From Candidatus Aalborgiella aggregata (GTDB taxonomy: Bacteria; Pseudomonadota; Gammaproteobacteria; Burkholderiales; Burkholderiaceae_C), in contig JADIYY010000001.1 of assembly GCA_016705065.1 (NCBI GenBank), forward strand, positions 62,001 through 126,000: a stretch of DNA of 64,000 bases, in the 5' to 3' direction. How positions within the stretch are numbered: position 1 is the stretch's first letter; each line of letters starts with the position of its first letter. Below the pieces are notes generated by a model. The model was not told the origin of the DNA, ran no database searches, and was given only the letters and a program-made list of their open reading frames with translations. Position numbers and translations under genes: made by a program. This document shows positions 53,178 to 60,884 of the stretch, piece by piece.

Positions 53178-54578
53178 ATGATGACCGCGACTGCCGCAGC
53201 ACCGATTACCGAAGATTTATTGCGTCGCTACGATGTAGCGGGACCGCGCTACACCTCATACCCCACTGCCGACCGCTTTGTAGAAGCTTTTTCAGACGCT
53301 GACTACAGGCAAGCACTCACTTTGCGGCGCACAGGTGCTGCGGCCATGACCTTGCCTTTGTCGCTTTATGTGCACATTCCATTTTGCGAATCGCTCTGCT
53401 ATTACTGCGCTTGCAACAAAATCATCACCAAGCACCACGACCGTGCAGTCGAGTATTTGCGCTATTTAACCCGCGAAGTTGATTTGCATGTGCAACATTT
53501 AGGGCAAGGTCAAACTATTTCGCAGCTGCATTTGGGTGGCGGCACGCCCACATTTTTGACTGATGACGAATTGCGTCAGTTGATGTCGATGCTGCGACGC
53601 AACTTTGTTTTTGCAGCCAATGGCGAATATTCCATTGAAGTGGATCCACGCACCATCGACAACACGCGCTTAGACACTTTAGCCGAACTGGGTTTTAACC
53701 GCTTGAGTTTTGGCGTGCAAGACTTTGACCCTGTTGTGCAAAAATCCGTGCACCGCATACAGCCTTTTGAGCAAGTAGCCGCTTTGGTGCATGCTGCACG
53801 CGAGCGCAAGTTTGAATCCATCAACATGGATTTGATTTACGGCTTACCCAATCAAAGCCCCGAATCATTCGACCGCACCTTGGCACAGGTTAATTCATTG
53901 CGTCCTGAGCGCATTGCCCTGTATGCCTACGCACATTTGCCAGAGCGTTTTAAACCACAGCGCCGGATTGATTCGTTAGAAATACCCAGCGCAGGTGCCA
54001 AAGTGTCCATGTTGTCTCGTTCTATGAAAGCCTTCATGGACGCGGGTTATGTGTATGTGGGAATGGACCATTTTGCGTTGCCTGATGATGCCTTGGCCAT
54101 TGCCAAGCGGCAAGGGCGTTTGCACCGCAATTTCCAAGGCTACAGCACGCAACCTGATTGCGATTTGATTGGTTTGGGCGTATCGTCCATAGGTCGCATT
54201 GGCGCTACTTACAGCCAAAATGCCAAAACACTTGAAGAATATTACGACTACTTGGACCAAGGGCGTTTCCCCATTGTGCGCGGTTTGGCTTTGAGCCGAG
54301 ACGACGTCTTGCGCCGCAGCGTCATCATGTCCTTGATGTGCCAAGGCAACGTGCTGTTTGAATCAATGGAACTGGGTTATTTGATTAACTTTAAAAACTA
54401 TTTCGCAGCCGAAATGGAAGTACTCAAAACATTGCAAGACCAAGATTTGGTTGAAGTCGATGACCATCAAATTCAAGTCACCGAAATCGGCTGGTTTTTT
54501 GTACGCGCCGTCGCCATGGTGTTTGACAAATACTTGCAAACAGATCGCACTCGCGCCAAGTTTTCCAAAATAATTTAA
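53178..54578 (+). CDS. hemN: Oxygen-independent coproporphyrinogen III oxidase
   Basis: A radical-SAM enzyme of 466 residues that converts coproporphyrinogen III to protoporphyrinogen IX without oxygen. The cluster motif is CESLCYYCAC (Cys70, Cys74, Cys77). It also shows the conserved GPRYTSYPTADRF start, LHLGGGTPTFL, GFNRLSFGVQDFD and MDLIYGLPNQ. Haem supply under low oxygen fits its place beside the cbb3 cluster and FNR. Confidence 0.96.
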   Translation: MMTATAAAPITEDLLRRYDVAGPRYTSYPTADRFVEAFSDADYRQALTLRRTGAAAMTLPLSLYVHIPFCESLCYYCACNKIITKHHDRAVEYLRYLTREVDLHVQHLGQGQTISQLHLGGGTPTFLTDDELRQLMSMLRRNFVFAANGEYSIEVDPRTIDNTRLDTLAELGFNRLSFGVQDFDPVVQKSVHRIQPFEQVAALVHAARERKFESINMDLIYGLPNQSPESFDRTLAQVNSLRPERIALYAYAHLPERFKPQRRIDSLEIPSAGAKVSMLSRSMKAFMDAGYVYVGMDHFALPDDALAIAKRQGRLHRNFQGYSTQPDCDLIGLGVSSIGRIGATYSQNAKTLEEYYDYLDQGRFPIVRGLALSRDDVLRRSVIMSLMCQGNVLFESMELGYLINFKNYFAAEMEVLKTLQDQDLVEVDDHQIQVTEIGWFFVRAVAMVFDKYLQTDRTRAKFSKII

Positions 54579-54588
54579 GATTGCGAGT

Positions 54589-55284
54589 ATGCAATCATCT
54601 CTGGCCGTCACGGCACTTTTAATGGGCGTCGCGGGCGGGCCGCACTGCATTGCCATGTGTGGCGCTGCGTGCGCGGGCATTGGGCAAGCTGCAGGCGCAC
54701 AAAAAAATTCGGCAATGTGGACCTTTCAATTCGGGCGTGTGATTGGTTATTCCCTCTTGGGCGCATTGGCTGCGGCCTCTATGCAAGGTTTGGGTTGGAT
54801 GACGGTGCAATCGGCCGCATTGCGCCCCGTGTGGACCATGTTTCACGCCGCCATGATTGCGCTGGGTTTGGTCTTGCTCATCAAAGCGCAACAACCCATT
54901 TGGTTGGAATCGTTTGGTCGTAAAGTATGGGCCAAAGTGCGTGGCTTGACCAATGGGCGTGGCAATACGGCACCTTTGTTGATAGGCACACTCTGGAGCT
55001 TGCTGCCATGCGGTTTGCTGTATTCGGCCTTGATGGTTGCCACTTTAACGGGTAACGCAATGGAAGGCGCTGTGGTGATGGCCTTATTTGCTGCTGGCAC
55101 CAGCGTGTCCATGATGGCGGGGCCCTGGCTGTGGCTCAAATTGCAAAGTTCTAAAAGCCCCAACATCCAAGGCATGGGCGATTGGGGCATGCGCTTGGCG
55201 GGTTTGGCACTGGCTGCCAGTGCGGCTTGGGCGCTGTGGATGGGGTACATGCACGACACAGCCCCTTGGTGTGTTACGCCTTAG
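54589..55284 (+). CDS. Sulfite exporter TauE/SafE-family (UreH-like) membrane protein
   Basis: A 231-residue membrane protein with about six helices and the motif pair GVAGGPHCIAMCGAACAGIG and GTLWSLLPCGLLYSALMVAT, each with a conserved Cys. This is the UreH_2/SafE-like group found near cbb3 genes and thought to act in metal (copper or nickel) handling. Its last four bases overlap the stop of the convergent GST gene. Confidence 0.86.
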   Translation: MQSSLAVTALLMGVAGGPHCIAMCGAACAGIGQAAGAQKNSAMWTFQFGRVIGYSLLGALAAASMQGLGWMTVQSAALRPVWTMFHAAMIALGLVLLIKAQQPIWLESFGRKVWAKVRGLTNGRGNTAPLLIGTLWSLLPCGLLYSALMVATLTGNAMEGAVVMALFAAGTSVSMMAGPWLWLKLQSSKSPNIQGMGDWGMRLAGLALAASAAWALWMGYMHDTAPWCVTP

Positions 55285-55985
55285 CGTTTCTCAAACTGTT
55301 TAGATCCAAACAGCACTTCAAAAGTCGCTTTGTCGGTGAGTGGCTTGCGGTAGTCGGCTAAGACGGCTACACCGCGCTGCACGGCGGGGCGGGCGGCAAT
55401 TTTGTCGTGCCAAGCTTTCACGTGAGGGAAGTCGGCCCAATCAATGCCTTGCTTTTCCCAGCTGCGCGTCCACGGGAATATGGCAATATCGGCTATCGAA
55501 TACGTTTTGCCAGCAATGTAGGCGTTGGTGGCTAACTGCTTGTCCATCACCCCGTACAAGCGCTTGGCTTCGTTGGTGTAGCGGTTGTAAGCGTACTCAA
55601 TTTTTTCGGGCGCGTAGGTGCGAAAGTGGTGCGCTTGCCCCAGCATGGGACCTACGCCACCCATTTGAAACATCAACCACTGCAAGACTTCAAATTTAGC
55701 GCGATCGCTCTTGGGTAAAAACTTTCCCGTCTTGGCAGCCAGGTACAACAATATCGCACCCGATTCAAACAAGGCAATTGGCTTGCCGTCGGGACCCACA
55801 TCGTCTACCAAAGCAGGTACTTTGTTGTTGGGGCTGATCTTTAAAAATGCTGGCGCAAATTGATCACCCTTGGCAATGTCGATGGCGTGCACTTGCCAAT
55901 CTTTGCCAAGTTTGAAGCCACATTCTTCCAACATGATGTGCACCTTGTGCCCATTGGGAGTGGGCCATGAGTAAACGTTGATCAT
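55281..55985 (-). CDS. Glutathione S-transferase (YfcG/YghU-like)
   Basis: A 234-residue protein. The N-terminal thioredoxin-like domain starts INVYSWPTPNGHKVHIMLEE, with the Thr/Asn typical of the nu-class (YfcG, YghU) instead of a catalytic Tyr or Cys. It contains KISPNNKVPALVDD and LFESGAILLYLAAKTG. The helical C-terminal domain has YSIADIAIFPWTRSWEK. Nu-class members have disulfide-bond reductase activity with glutathione. The exact role here is unknown. Confidence 0.9.
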   Translation of the reverse strand: MINVYSWPTPNGHKVHIMLEECGFKLGKDWQVHAIDIAKGDQFAPAFLKISPNNKVPALVDDVGPDGKPIALFESGAILLYLAAKTGKFLPKSDRAKFEVLQWLMFQMGGVGPMLGQAHHFRTYAPEKIEYAYNRYTNEAKRLYGVMDKQLATNAYIAGKTYSIADIAIFPWTRSWEKQGIDWADFPHVKAWHDKIAARPAVQRGVAVLADYRKPLTDKATFEVLFGSKQFEKR

Positions 55986-56000
55986 GCATATTCCTTTGCA

Positions 56001-56076
56001 AAAATATATGGTAAATTGACATCTAGCAGGCGTACTGATTGCCTAGAGTGCTATGAATAGTATAGCATTCTAGGTA
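56001..56076 (+). repeat. Dispersed palindromic element, copy R7
   Basis: The core CATCTAGCAGGCGTACTGAT, TGCCTAGAGTGCTAT follows an AT-rich start (AAAAATATATGGTAAATTGA). The extended hairpin CCTAGAGTGCTAT/ATAGCATTCTAGG has one mismatch over 13 bp. It fills the gap between the acyl-CoA dehydrogenase stop (56087) and the GST start (55985). Confidence 0.85.
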
Positions 56077-56086
56077 TGTGACAGTA

Positions 56087-57361
56087 TCAGCAACCGCGCG
56101 TGATCGGCATCTCTACTTCTTTAGGTTTGGCCGCGTATTTGCCCAATTCGAGTTTGGCAATCGCGTTGCGGTGCACTTCGTCTGGGCCGTCAGCAAAGCG
56201 CAAGGTGCGTGAATTGGCGTAGGCAAAGGCCAGCGGAAAATCGTCGCACATGCCGCCACCACCGTGCGCTTGCATGGCCCAATCAATCACTTGGCAAGCC
56301 ATGCTGGGGGCGACCACTTTGATCATGGCGATTTCGTTTTTGGCAAACTTGTTGCCGCCCACGTCCATCATCCACGCGGCTTTGAGTGTCAGCAAACGCG
56401 CCATGTCGATTTTGCAACGCGCCTCGGCAATGCGCTCTTGTGTCACTGTTTGCGCGGAAATGAGTTTGCCAAATGCTTCGCGCGATGACGTGCGTTTGCA
56501 CATCAGCTCCAGCGCACGCTCGGCCACACCAATCAAGCGCATGCAGTGGTGAATGCGGCCAGGCCCTAAGCGGCCTTGCGCAATTTCAAAACCACGCCCT
56601 TCGCCCAACAAAATATTACCCACGGGCACGCGCACGTTGGTGAATGACATTTCCATGTGGCCATGCGGCGCATCGTCATAGCCCAGCACGTTCAAGGGGC
56701 GAATCACCTTGATACCAGGCGCATTGGCCGGCACAACAATCATGCTTTGCTGCGAATGCCGTGGTGCTTCAGGGTCAGTCTTGCCCATGGTGATGTAAAC
56801 CGCGCAACGTGGGTCGCCCGCGCCTGAAATCCACCACTTGGTGCCGTTGATGACGTAATCATCACCATCGCGTTCAATGCGGGTTTGGATGTTGGTGGCG
56901 TCGCTGCTGGCAACGGCTGGCTCTGTCATGGCAAAAGCCGAGCGTATTTCGCCGTTTAACAAGGGCTTGAGCCAACGCGCTTTGATTTCGTCCGAGCCAT
57001 AGCGCGCAATGGTTTCCATGTTGCCAGTGTCGGGGGCAGAGCAGTTGAATACCTCACTCGCCCACGGAACGGCTCCCATGATCTCAGCCAATGGCGCGTA
57101 TTCTTGGTTGGTCAAACCGGCACCGCTGTAGCCCGATGCGGCGGCGCTGTCCACCGGTAAAAACAAATTCCACAAACCTTGCGCTTGCGCTTTGGGTTTG
57201 AGATTTTCAATCGTTTTGAGTGGCGTCCAGCGCTTGCCTGCCGCTGTGTTGGCGGCCAGCTCGTCGGCATAGGCTGATTCAGCGGGGTAAACATAATCAG
57301 CCATGAACTGGTTCAGCTTGGCTTGCAGTTCTTTGGTTTTGGGGGAGTAGTCGAAATCCAT
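56087..57361 (-). CDS. Acyl-CoA dehydrogenase (ACAD10/11-like)
   Basis: A 424-residue FAD enzyme that oxidises acyl-CoA to enoyl-CoA. Motifs include RSAFAMTEPAVASSDATNIQ, YVINGTKWWISGAGDPRC, GPGRIHHCMRLIGVAERALE and the C-terminal QAHGGGGMCDDFPLAFAYAN. The ATG at 57361 is chosen because AAAGGAAAC lies just upstream. The phosphotransferase gene sits 23 bp upstream, an arrangement matching the two halves of human ACAD10/11. The exact acyl chain is unknown. Confidence 0.94.
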   Translation of the reverse strand: MDFDYSPKTKELQAKLNQFMADYVYPAESAYADELAANTAAGKRWTPLKTIENLKPKAQAQGLWNLFLPVDSAAASGYSGAGLTNQEYAPLAEIMGAVPWASEVFNCSAPDTGNMETIARYGSDEIKARWLKPLLNGEIRSAFAMTEPAVASSDATNIQTRIERDGDDYVINGTKWWISGAGDPRCAVYITMGKTDPEAPRHSQQSMIVVPANAPGIKVIRPLNVLGYDDAPHGHMEMSFTNVRVPVGNILLGEGRGFEIAQGRLGPGRIHHCMRLIGVAERALELMCKRTSSREAFGKLISAQTVTQERIAEARCKIDMARLLTLKAAWMMDVGGNKFAKNEIAMIKVVAPSMACQVIDWAMQAHGGGGMCDDFPLAFAYANSRTLRFADGPDEVHRNAIAKLELGKYAAKPKEVEMPITRGC

Positions 57362-57384
57362 CGTCGTTTCCTTTGGTAAAAGTT

Positions 57385-58473
57385 TTAGTTTGTTTTTTGC
57401 GCAAACAGCCAAGCCATTTGCGCCAAGTTGCGTGCGCCTGCGCCACTGCTGGCGGCTTGCGCGCTGGATGCGGTGCCGGCCTCTACGCGCTTGGCGATTC
57501 CTTGCAAAATAGCGGCAATGCGAAACAGGTTGTAGGCCATGTAAAAGTTCCAATCGGCTTTCAATTCAGCCGGTGTGCAAAGCTTTGTGGTGGCGCAATA
57601 CTGCGCGATGTACTCGTCTTCCAGCGGAATGCCCAAGGCCGCCCAATCCAGCCCCGCAATGCCGCGAAACGCACCTGGCGGTATGTGCCACGACATGCAG
57701 TGGTAGCTGAAATCGGCAAACGGATGCCCCAATGTAGACAGCTCCCAGTCCAGCACCGCAATCACACGCGCTTCGGTGGGGTGGAACATCAAATTGTCCA
57801 TGCGGTAGTCGCCATGCACAATGCTCACCTTGCTGCTGTCCATGGCGCTGGCGGGGATGTGCGCCGGCAGCCACGCCATCAGCTTGTCCATCTCCTCAAT
57901 CGGGGTGGTGACAGAGGCAAGGTATTGCTTGCTCCAGCGGCCAATTTGCCGCTCAAAATAATTGCCCGGTTTACCGTAGTTGGCCAGCCCTTTGCTGGCA
58001 AAGTCCACGGTGTGCAATGCGGCAATCACGCGGTTCATTTCTTTGTAAATGGCGCTGCGTTCAGGTGGCGTCATATCCGGCAGCGATTGGTCCCACAGCA
58101 CGCGGCCTTGCATGAACTCCATGATGTAAAAGGCGCGGCCAATGATGGCTTCGTCCTCGCACAGGCACAGCATTTTGGGCACCGGTACATCGGTATCTTG
58201 CAGGCCGCGCATCACCGCAAATTCGCGCTCTATGGCGTGGGCAGAGGGCAAAAGCTTGACCACAGGGCCTGGTTTGGCGCGCATCACATAGCTGTGCGTG
58301 GGGGTGTTGAGTTTGTAGGTGGGGTTGGACTGCCCGCCCTTGAACATCTCCGCCGTCAATGGGCCAGCAAAACCGGGTAAATGTTGTAATAAGTACGCCT
58401 CTAGCGCGACTACATCAAAGAGGTGCTTGCCTTGAACTTCTTTGGTGCCAATAAAGCTATCAAAATTGGTCAT
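57385..58473 (-). CDS. Phosphotransferase (aminoglycoside-phosphotransferase fold) paired with an acyl-CoA dehydrogenase
   Basis: A 362-residue kinase-like protein. The N-lobe has GGQSNPTYKL and YVMRAKPGPVV. The catalytic loop is VSIVHGDYRMDNLMFHPTEA and the metal-binding Asp is in VIAVLDWELSTLGHPFADFS. It is first in a two-gene operon with the acyl-CoA dehydrogenase. In the homologous ACAD10/11 enzymes this domain phosphorylates 4-hydroxyacyl-CoA so that the dehydrogenase can process it. A 4-hydroxy-acid catabolic role is a reasonable inference here. Confidence 0.92.
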   Translation of the reverse strand: MTNFDSFIGTKEVQGKHLFDVVALEAYLLQHLPGFAGPLTAEMFKGGQSNPTYKLNTPTHSYVMRAKPGPVVKLLPSAHAIEREFAVMRGLQDTDVPVPKMLCLCEDEAIIGRAFYIMEFMQGRVLWDQSLPDMTPPERSAIYKEMNRVIAALHTVDFASKGLANYGKPGNYFERQIGRWSKQYLASVTTPIEEMDKLMAWLPAHIPASAMDSSKVSIVHGDYRMDNLMFHPTEARVIAVLDWELSTLGHPFADFSYHCMSWHIPPGAFRGIAGLDWAALGIPLEDEYIAQYCATTKLCTPAELKADWNFYMAYNLFRIAAILQGIAKRVEAGTASSAQAASSGAGARNLAQMAWLFAQKTN

Positions 58474-58587
58474 ATAGTGGTTTGTAATGTGATTCTTAAC
58501 GTTTGTTAATCATAACTTTAAGACATTGTGCTATAAAACAGAGCTATATATTCACTGCTATCATTTTTATAAATTTTAGGTTCATCC

Positions 58588-59259
58588 ATGATGCAATTTC
58601 AAAATCGCCATGCTCTGCAAATGATACTCCTCAGCGCCGCGCTAACCCTCAGCGCCTGCGGTGGTGGCGGTTCCAGCAGCGCCACAACGAACAACACTGA
58701 AACGCCTTCTAGTGGTGGAACATCAGGCGGTACAACAGGTAGCACGACACCAAGTGGCGGAGGCGGCACACCAGCACCAAGAGCTACACCAATTTACCCA
58801 TCCGGTGCTGCACCTGCTCTTGCAACGGCTGAATGTCCTATAGGTGATTATCGATCGGCAATGGTGGCAGCCATTGACGCGGTTAGAGCGAGCAATCAGT
58901 ACTGCGGAGCGGCGGTTGGTGTGGTTAACTGGAATACGCAACTAGAAAGTGCGGCGGCGCGTCATTCCAATGATATGGCGGCAAATAACTACTGGAATGT
59001 ACCAAATCCACATCAAGGAACAGATGGAAGCACAATACGTGAGCGTGTGCCACAAGCAGGTTATAACTATTTGTCTGCAGGTGAAAATGTTGCTGCTGGA
59101 CAATCATCGGTGTCGCAAGTAGTTGCCGATTGGGTGAATAGCCCCAGTCATTGTGCCAACATCATGACGGCGTCTTTTTTCGATATGGCTGTCAGTTGCA
59201 AATACAACCCAAGCGCAACCTACCAGTACTACTGGACGCTGACATTTGGTAATCGTTAA
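58588..59259 (+). CDS. CAP/SCP-domain lipoprotein
   Basis: A 223-residue exported protein. The signal peptide ends at the lipobox TLSAC, followed by a Gly/Ser/Thr-rich linker to about residue 70. The CAP domain covers about 80-223: MVAAIDAVRASNQYCG, NWNTQLESAAARHSNDMA, AGENVAAGQSSVSQVVADWV, PSHCANIMTASF and TLTFGN. Bacterial CAP proteins are mostly uncharacterised. A paralogue follows immediately, with only copy R8 of the repeat between them. Confidence 0.9.
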   Translation: MMQFQNRHALQMILLSAALTLSACGGGGSSSATTNNTETPSSGGTSGGTTGSTTPSGGGGTPAPRATPIYPSGAAPALATAECPIGDYRSAMVAAIDAVRASNQYCGAAVGVVNWNTQLESAAARHSNDMAANNYWNVPNPHQGTDGSTIRERVPQAGYNYLSAGENVAAGQSSVSQVVADWVNSPSHCANIMTASFFDMAVSCKYNPSATYQYYWTLTFGNR

Positions 59260-59327
59260 AAATTTATAAGAAATTGACCTATAGCCGGCGTATTGATTGC
59301 CTAGACTGCTATTACAAATATAGCATA
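59259..59327 (+). repeat. Dispersed palindromic element, copy R8
   Basis: It starts at the last base of the CAP-lipoprotein stop codon with an AT-rich tract, then ACCTATAGCCGGCGTATTGA, TTGCCTAGACTGCTATTACA, AATATAGCA. The hairpin arms are TGCTAT/ATAGCA. It ends three bases before the start codon of the second CAP gene, so it is the whole intergenic region. Confidence 0.88.
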
Positions 59328-59330
59328 ACC

Positions 59331-59873
59331 ATGCTTTCACGCATTACATCACGTTCCAAATTCAACGCTGTCAATACTGTGACCAAGTCGCTCATTGGCG
59401 CAATGGTTTGCTGCATGGCGCTGCACACACAGGCGGCGGCTGAGGTGGGGGACTGCCAAATTGCGGACTATAAAAATGCGGTGCTGGCGGCGGTGAATGC
59501 TGCGCGTGCGCAATCGCAAGCTTGTGGCAATGCAGTGGGTGCGGTGGGCTGGAATGCGCAATTGGCCAAAGCGGCAGAGCTGCATTCGCACGACATGGCA
59601 GCCAAAAACTATTTTGACCACACCAGCCCACAGGGCCTGAACATGGGCGCTCGTGCGCGGGCGGCGGGCTATGCGTATGGCGGTGTGGCTGAAAACATTG
59701 CGGCAGGGCAAAAGGCGGTGCATGAAGTCATAGCCACTTGGCTGGCCAGCCCAGGTCATTGTCGCAACATCATGAACGCCGCCTACCAGCACATGGCCAT
59801 CAGTTGCAAACACAACCCCAGAGCTGAGTATCAAACCTATTGGACGCTGACGCTGGGGCATCCGCTGAAGTAG
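59331..59873 (+). CDS. CAP/SCP-domain secreted protein (tandem paralogue)
   Basis: A 180-residue protein with a signal peptide (SLIGAMVCCMALHTQAAA) and one CAP domain: VLAAVNAARAQSQACG, WNAQLAKAAELHSHDMAAKN, YFDHTSPQG, AENIAAGQKAVHEVIATWL, PGHCRNIMNAAYQHMAISC and YWTLTLGHP. It is clearly a paralogue of the preceding gene but lacks the lipobox and the Gly-rich linker. The base composition seems a little more GC-rich than that of its neighbour. The ATG at 59331 is preceded by repeat R8 and has no Shine-Dalgarno site. Confidence 0.9.
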   Translation: MLSRITSRSKFNAVNTVTKSLIGAMVCCMALHTQAAAEVGDCQIADYKNAVLAAVNAARAQSQACGNAVGAVGWNAQLAKAAELHSHDMAAKNYFDHTSPQGLNMGARARAAGYAYGGVAENIAAGQKAVHEVIATWLASPGHCRNIMNAAYQHMAISCKHNPRAEYQTYWTLTLGHPLK

Positions 59874-59985
59874 TGCGTTAAGCCAGCGCAAAAGTTCAGG
59901 TCATGTCCGCCACCACAACGCAGGCCGTTTTGCGGTACAGTGTGTCTTCCAATAAATTTCAGAACCACACATTGAAAGAGACAAC

Positions 59986-60666
59986 ATGACACTCAAACTC
60001 TGCGGATTTTCAGCCAGCAACTATTACAACAAAGTCAAACTGCAGCTCTTAGAAAAAGGCGTGCCGTTTGAAGAAGAATTGGTGTGGACCGGGCTGAAAA
60101 ACAACCCAGCTTTATCAGAGCGTTCACCCTTGGGCAAAGTGCCATTCATCGAAACGCCACAAGGGGTGATTTTGGAATCCAGCCCTTGCTGCGAATACAT
60201 TGAAGACGCTTACCCTGCCAATCCACTCATCCCCGCAGACCCGTTTGCCGCCGCGCAAGTGCGGCATTTGATTGTGTATTTGGACTTGCATCTAGAGTTG
60301 GTGGCGCGTCAGCTGTACGGCCCCATCTTCTTCGGTGCACCTGCATTTGCACAAGAAAGATACGATGCCACTCGCAAACATTTGATGACCAATTTGGCAG
60401 CGTTTGCCAAAATTGCGAAGTTTGCACCTTATGTTGCGGGCGACACATTCACCTTGGCTGACTGCGCAGCCATTGTGCATTTGCCCATCATCGCGTCGCT
60501 CATCAAGATCATCTACAAAGAAGATATGTACGCTGATTACCCACAGATCACCGCGTATCTAGAAGCCATGAAGCAGCGACCTCATGTACAAAAAGTCAAT
60601 GCTGATCGCAAAGAAAGCACTGCTGCGCTGATGGCAAAAATTGCCAACATGAGCAAAAAGAGCTGA
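59986..60666 (+). CDS. Glutathione S-transferase family protein
   Basis: A 226-residue GST. The N-terminal domain shows KLCGFSASNYYNKVKLQLLE, PLGKVPFIETPQG and the glutathione-binding ILESSPCCEYIEDAY. The C-terminal helical domain contains YVAGDTFTLADCAAIVHLPI. Its substrate is unknown. It is not closely like the other GST in this window. Confidence 0.9.
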   Translation: MTLKLCGFSASNYYNKVKLQLLEKGVPFEEELVWTGLKNNPALSERSPLGKVPFIETPQGVILESSPCCEYIEDAYPANPLIPADPFAAAQVRHLIVYLDLHLELVARQLYGPIFFGAPAFAQERYDATRKHLMTNLAAFAKIAKFAPYVAGDTFTLADCAAIVHLPIIASLIKIIYKEDMYADYPQITAYLEAMKQRPHVQKVNADRKESTAALMAKIANMSKKS

Positions 60667-60690
60667 AGAGAAAAATGGGGGAGGGGGTGA

Positions 60691-60780
60691 CGAGCCTTGA
60701 CCCCAGCACTGGCTCCACAGTTAGGGCTGCTTGGTTCCCCACCTGACCCGGTTGGCCGCTTCACCATGTGGGAAGGCCCG
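60691..60780 (-). ncRNA. ffs: 4.5S signal recognition particle RNA (ffs)
   Basis: On the minus strand the sequence folds into one long hairpin: GGGCCTT at the 5' side pairs with AAGGCTC at the 3' side. The conserved SRP domain IV core reads GGTCAGGT-GG-GGAA-CC-AAGCAGCC. E. coli has CC-GGAA-GG at this position, so the stem base pairs are flipped but still pair around the GGAA tetraloop. This compensatory change strongly supports the call. It pairs with Ffh to target membrane proteins. Ends are approximate. Confidence 0.9.
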
Positions 60781-60807
60781 TCGCTGTTGATTATAGCGGA
60801 TTGTGAA

Positions 60808-60880
60808 ATGCTATATATTTAATAGCAGCATAGGCAATCAATATGCCGTCTAAAGGCTATTTGCTTATATATTTATATAG
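60808..60880 (-). repeat. Dispersed palindromic element, copy R9
   Basis: In reverse orientation: AT-rich TATATAAATATATAAGC, then TAGACGGCATATTGATTG, CCTATGCTGCTATTAAATAT, ATAGCA. It begins 4 bp after the stop codon of livM (same orientation as livM transcription) and lies upstream of the ffs gene. Confidence 0.85.
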
Positions 60881-60884
60881 ACAA

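Noticed and set aside
57373..58380. Long open frame (335 codons) on the plus strand opposite the phosphotransferase gene
   Set aside because: It lies antisense to a gene with full kinase motifs. Its translation is His/Arg/Gly-rich without recognisable domains, typical of a shadow frame.
58520..58560. GCTATAAAACAGAGCTATATA stretch as a tenth palindromic element
   Set aside because: Only short pieces of the hairpin are present, and the conserved GTAGCCGGCG core is missing.
60691..60780. Structured region first considered as a riboswitch leader
   Set aside because: It does not lead into a gene on either strand, and the minus strand carries the SRP domain IV core with a closing stem.
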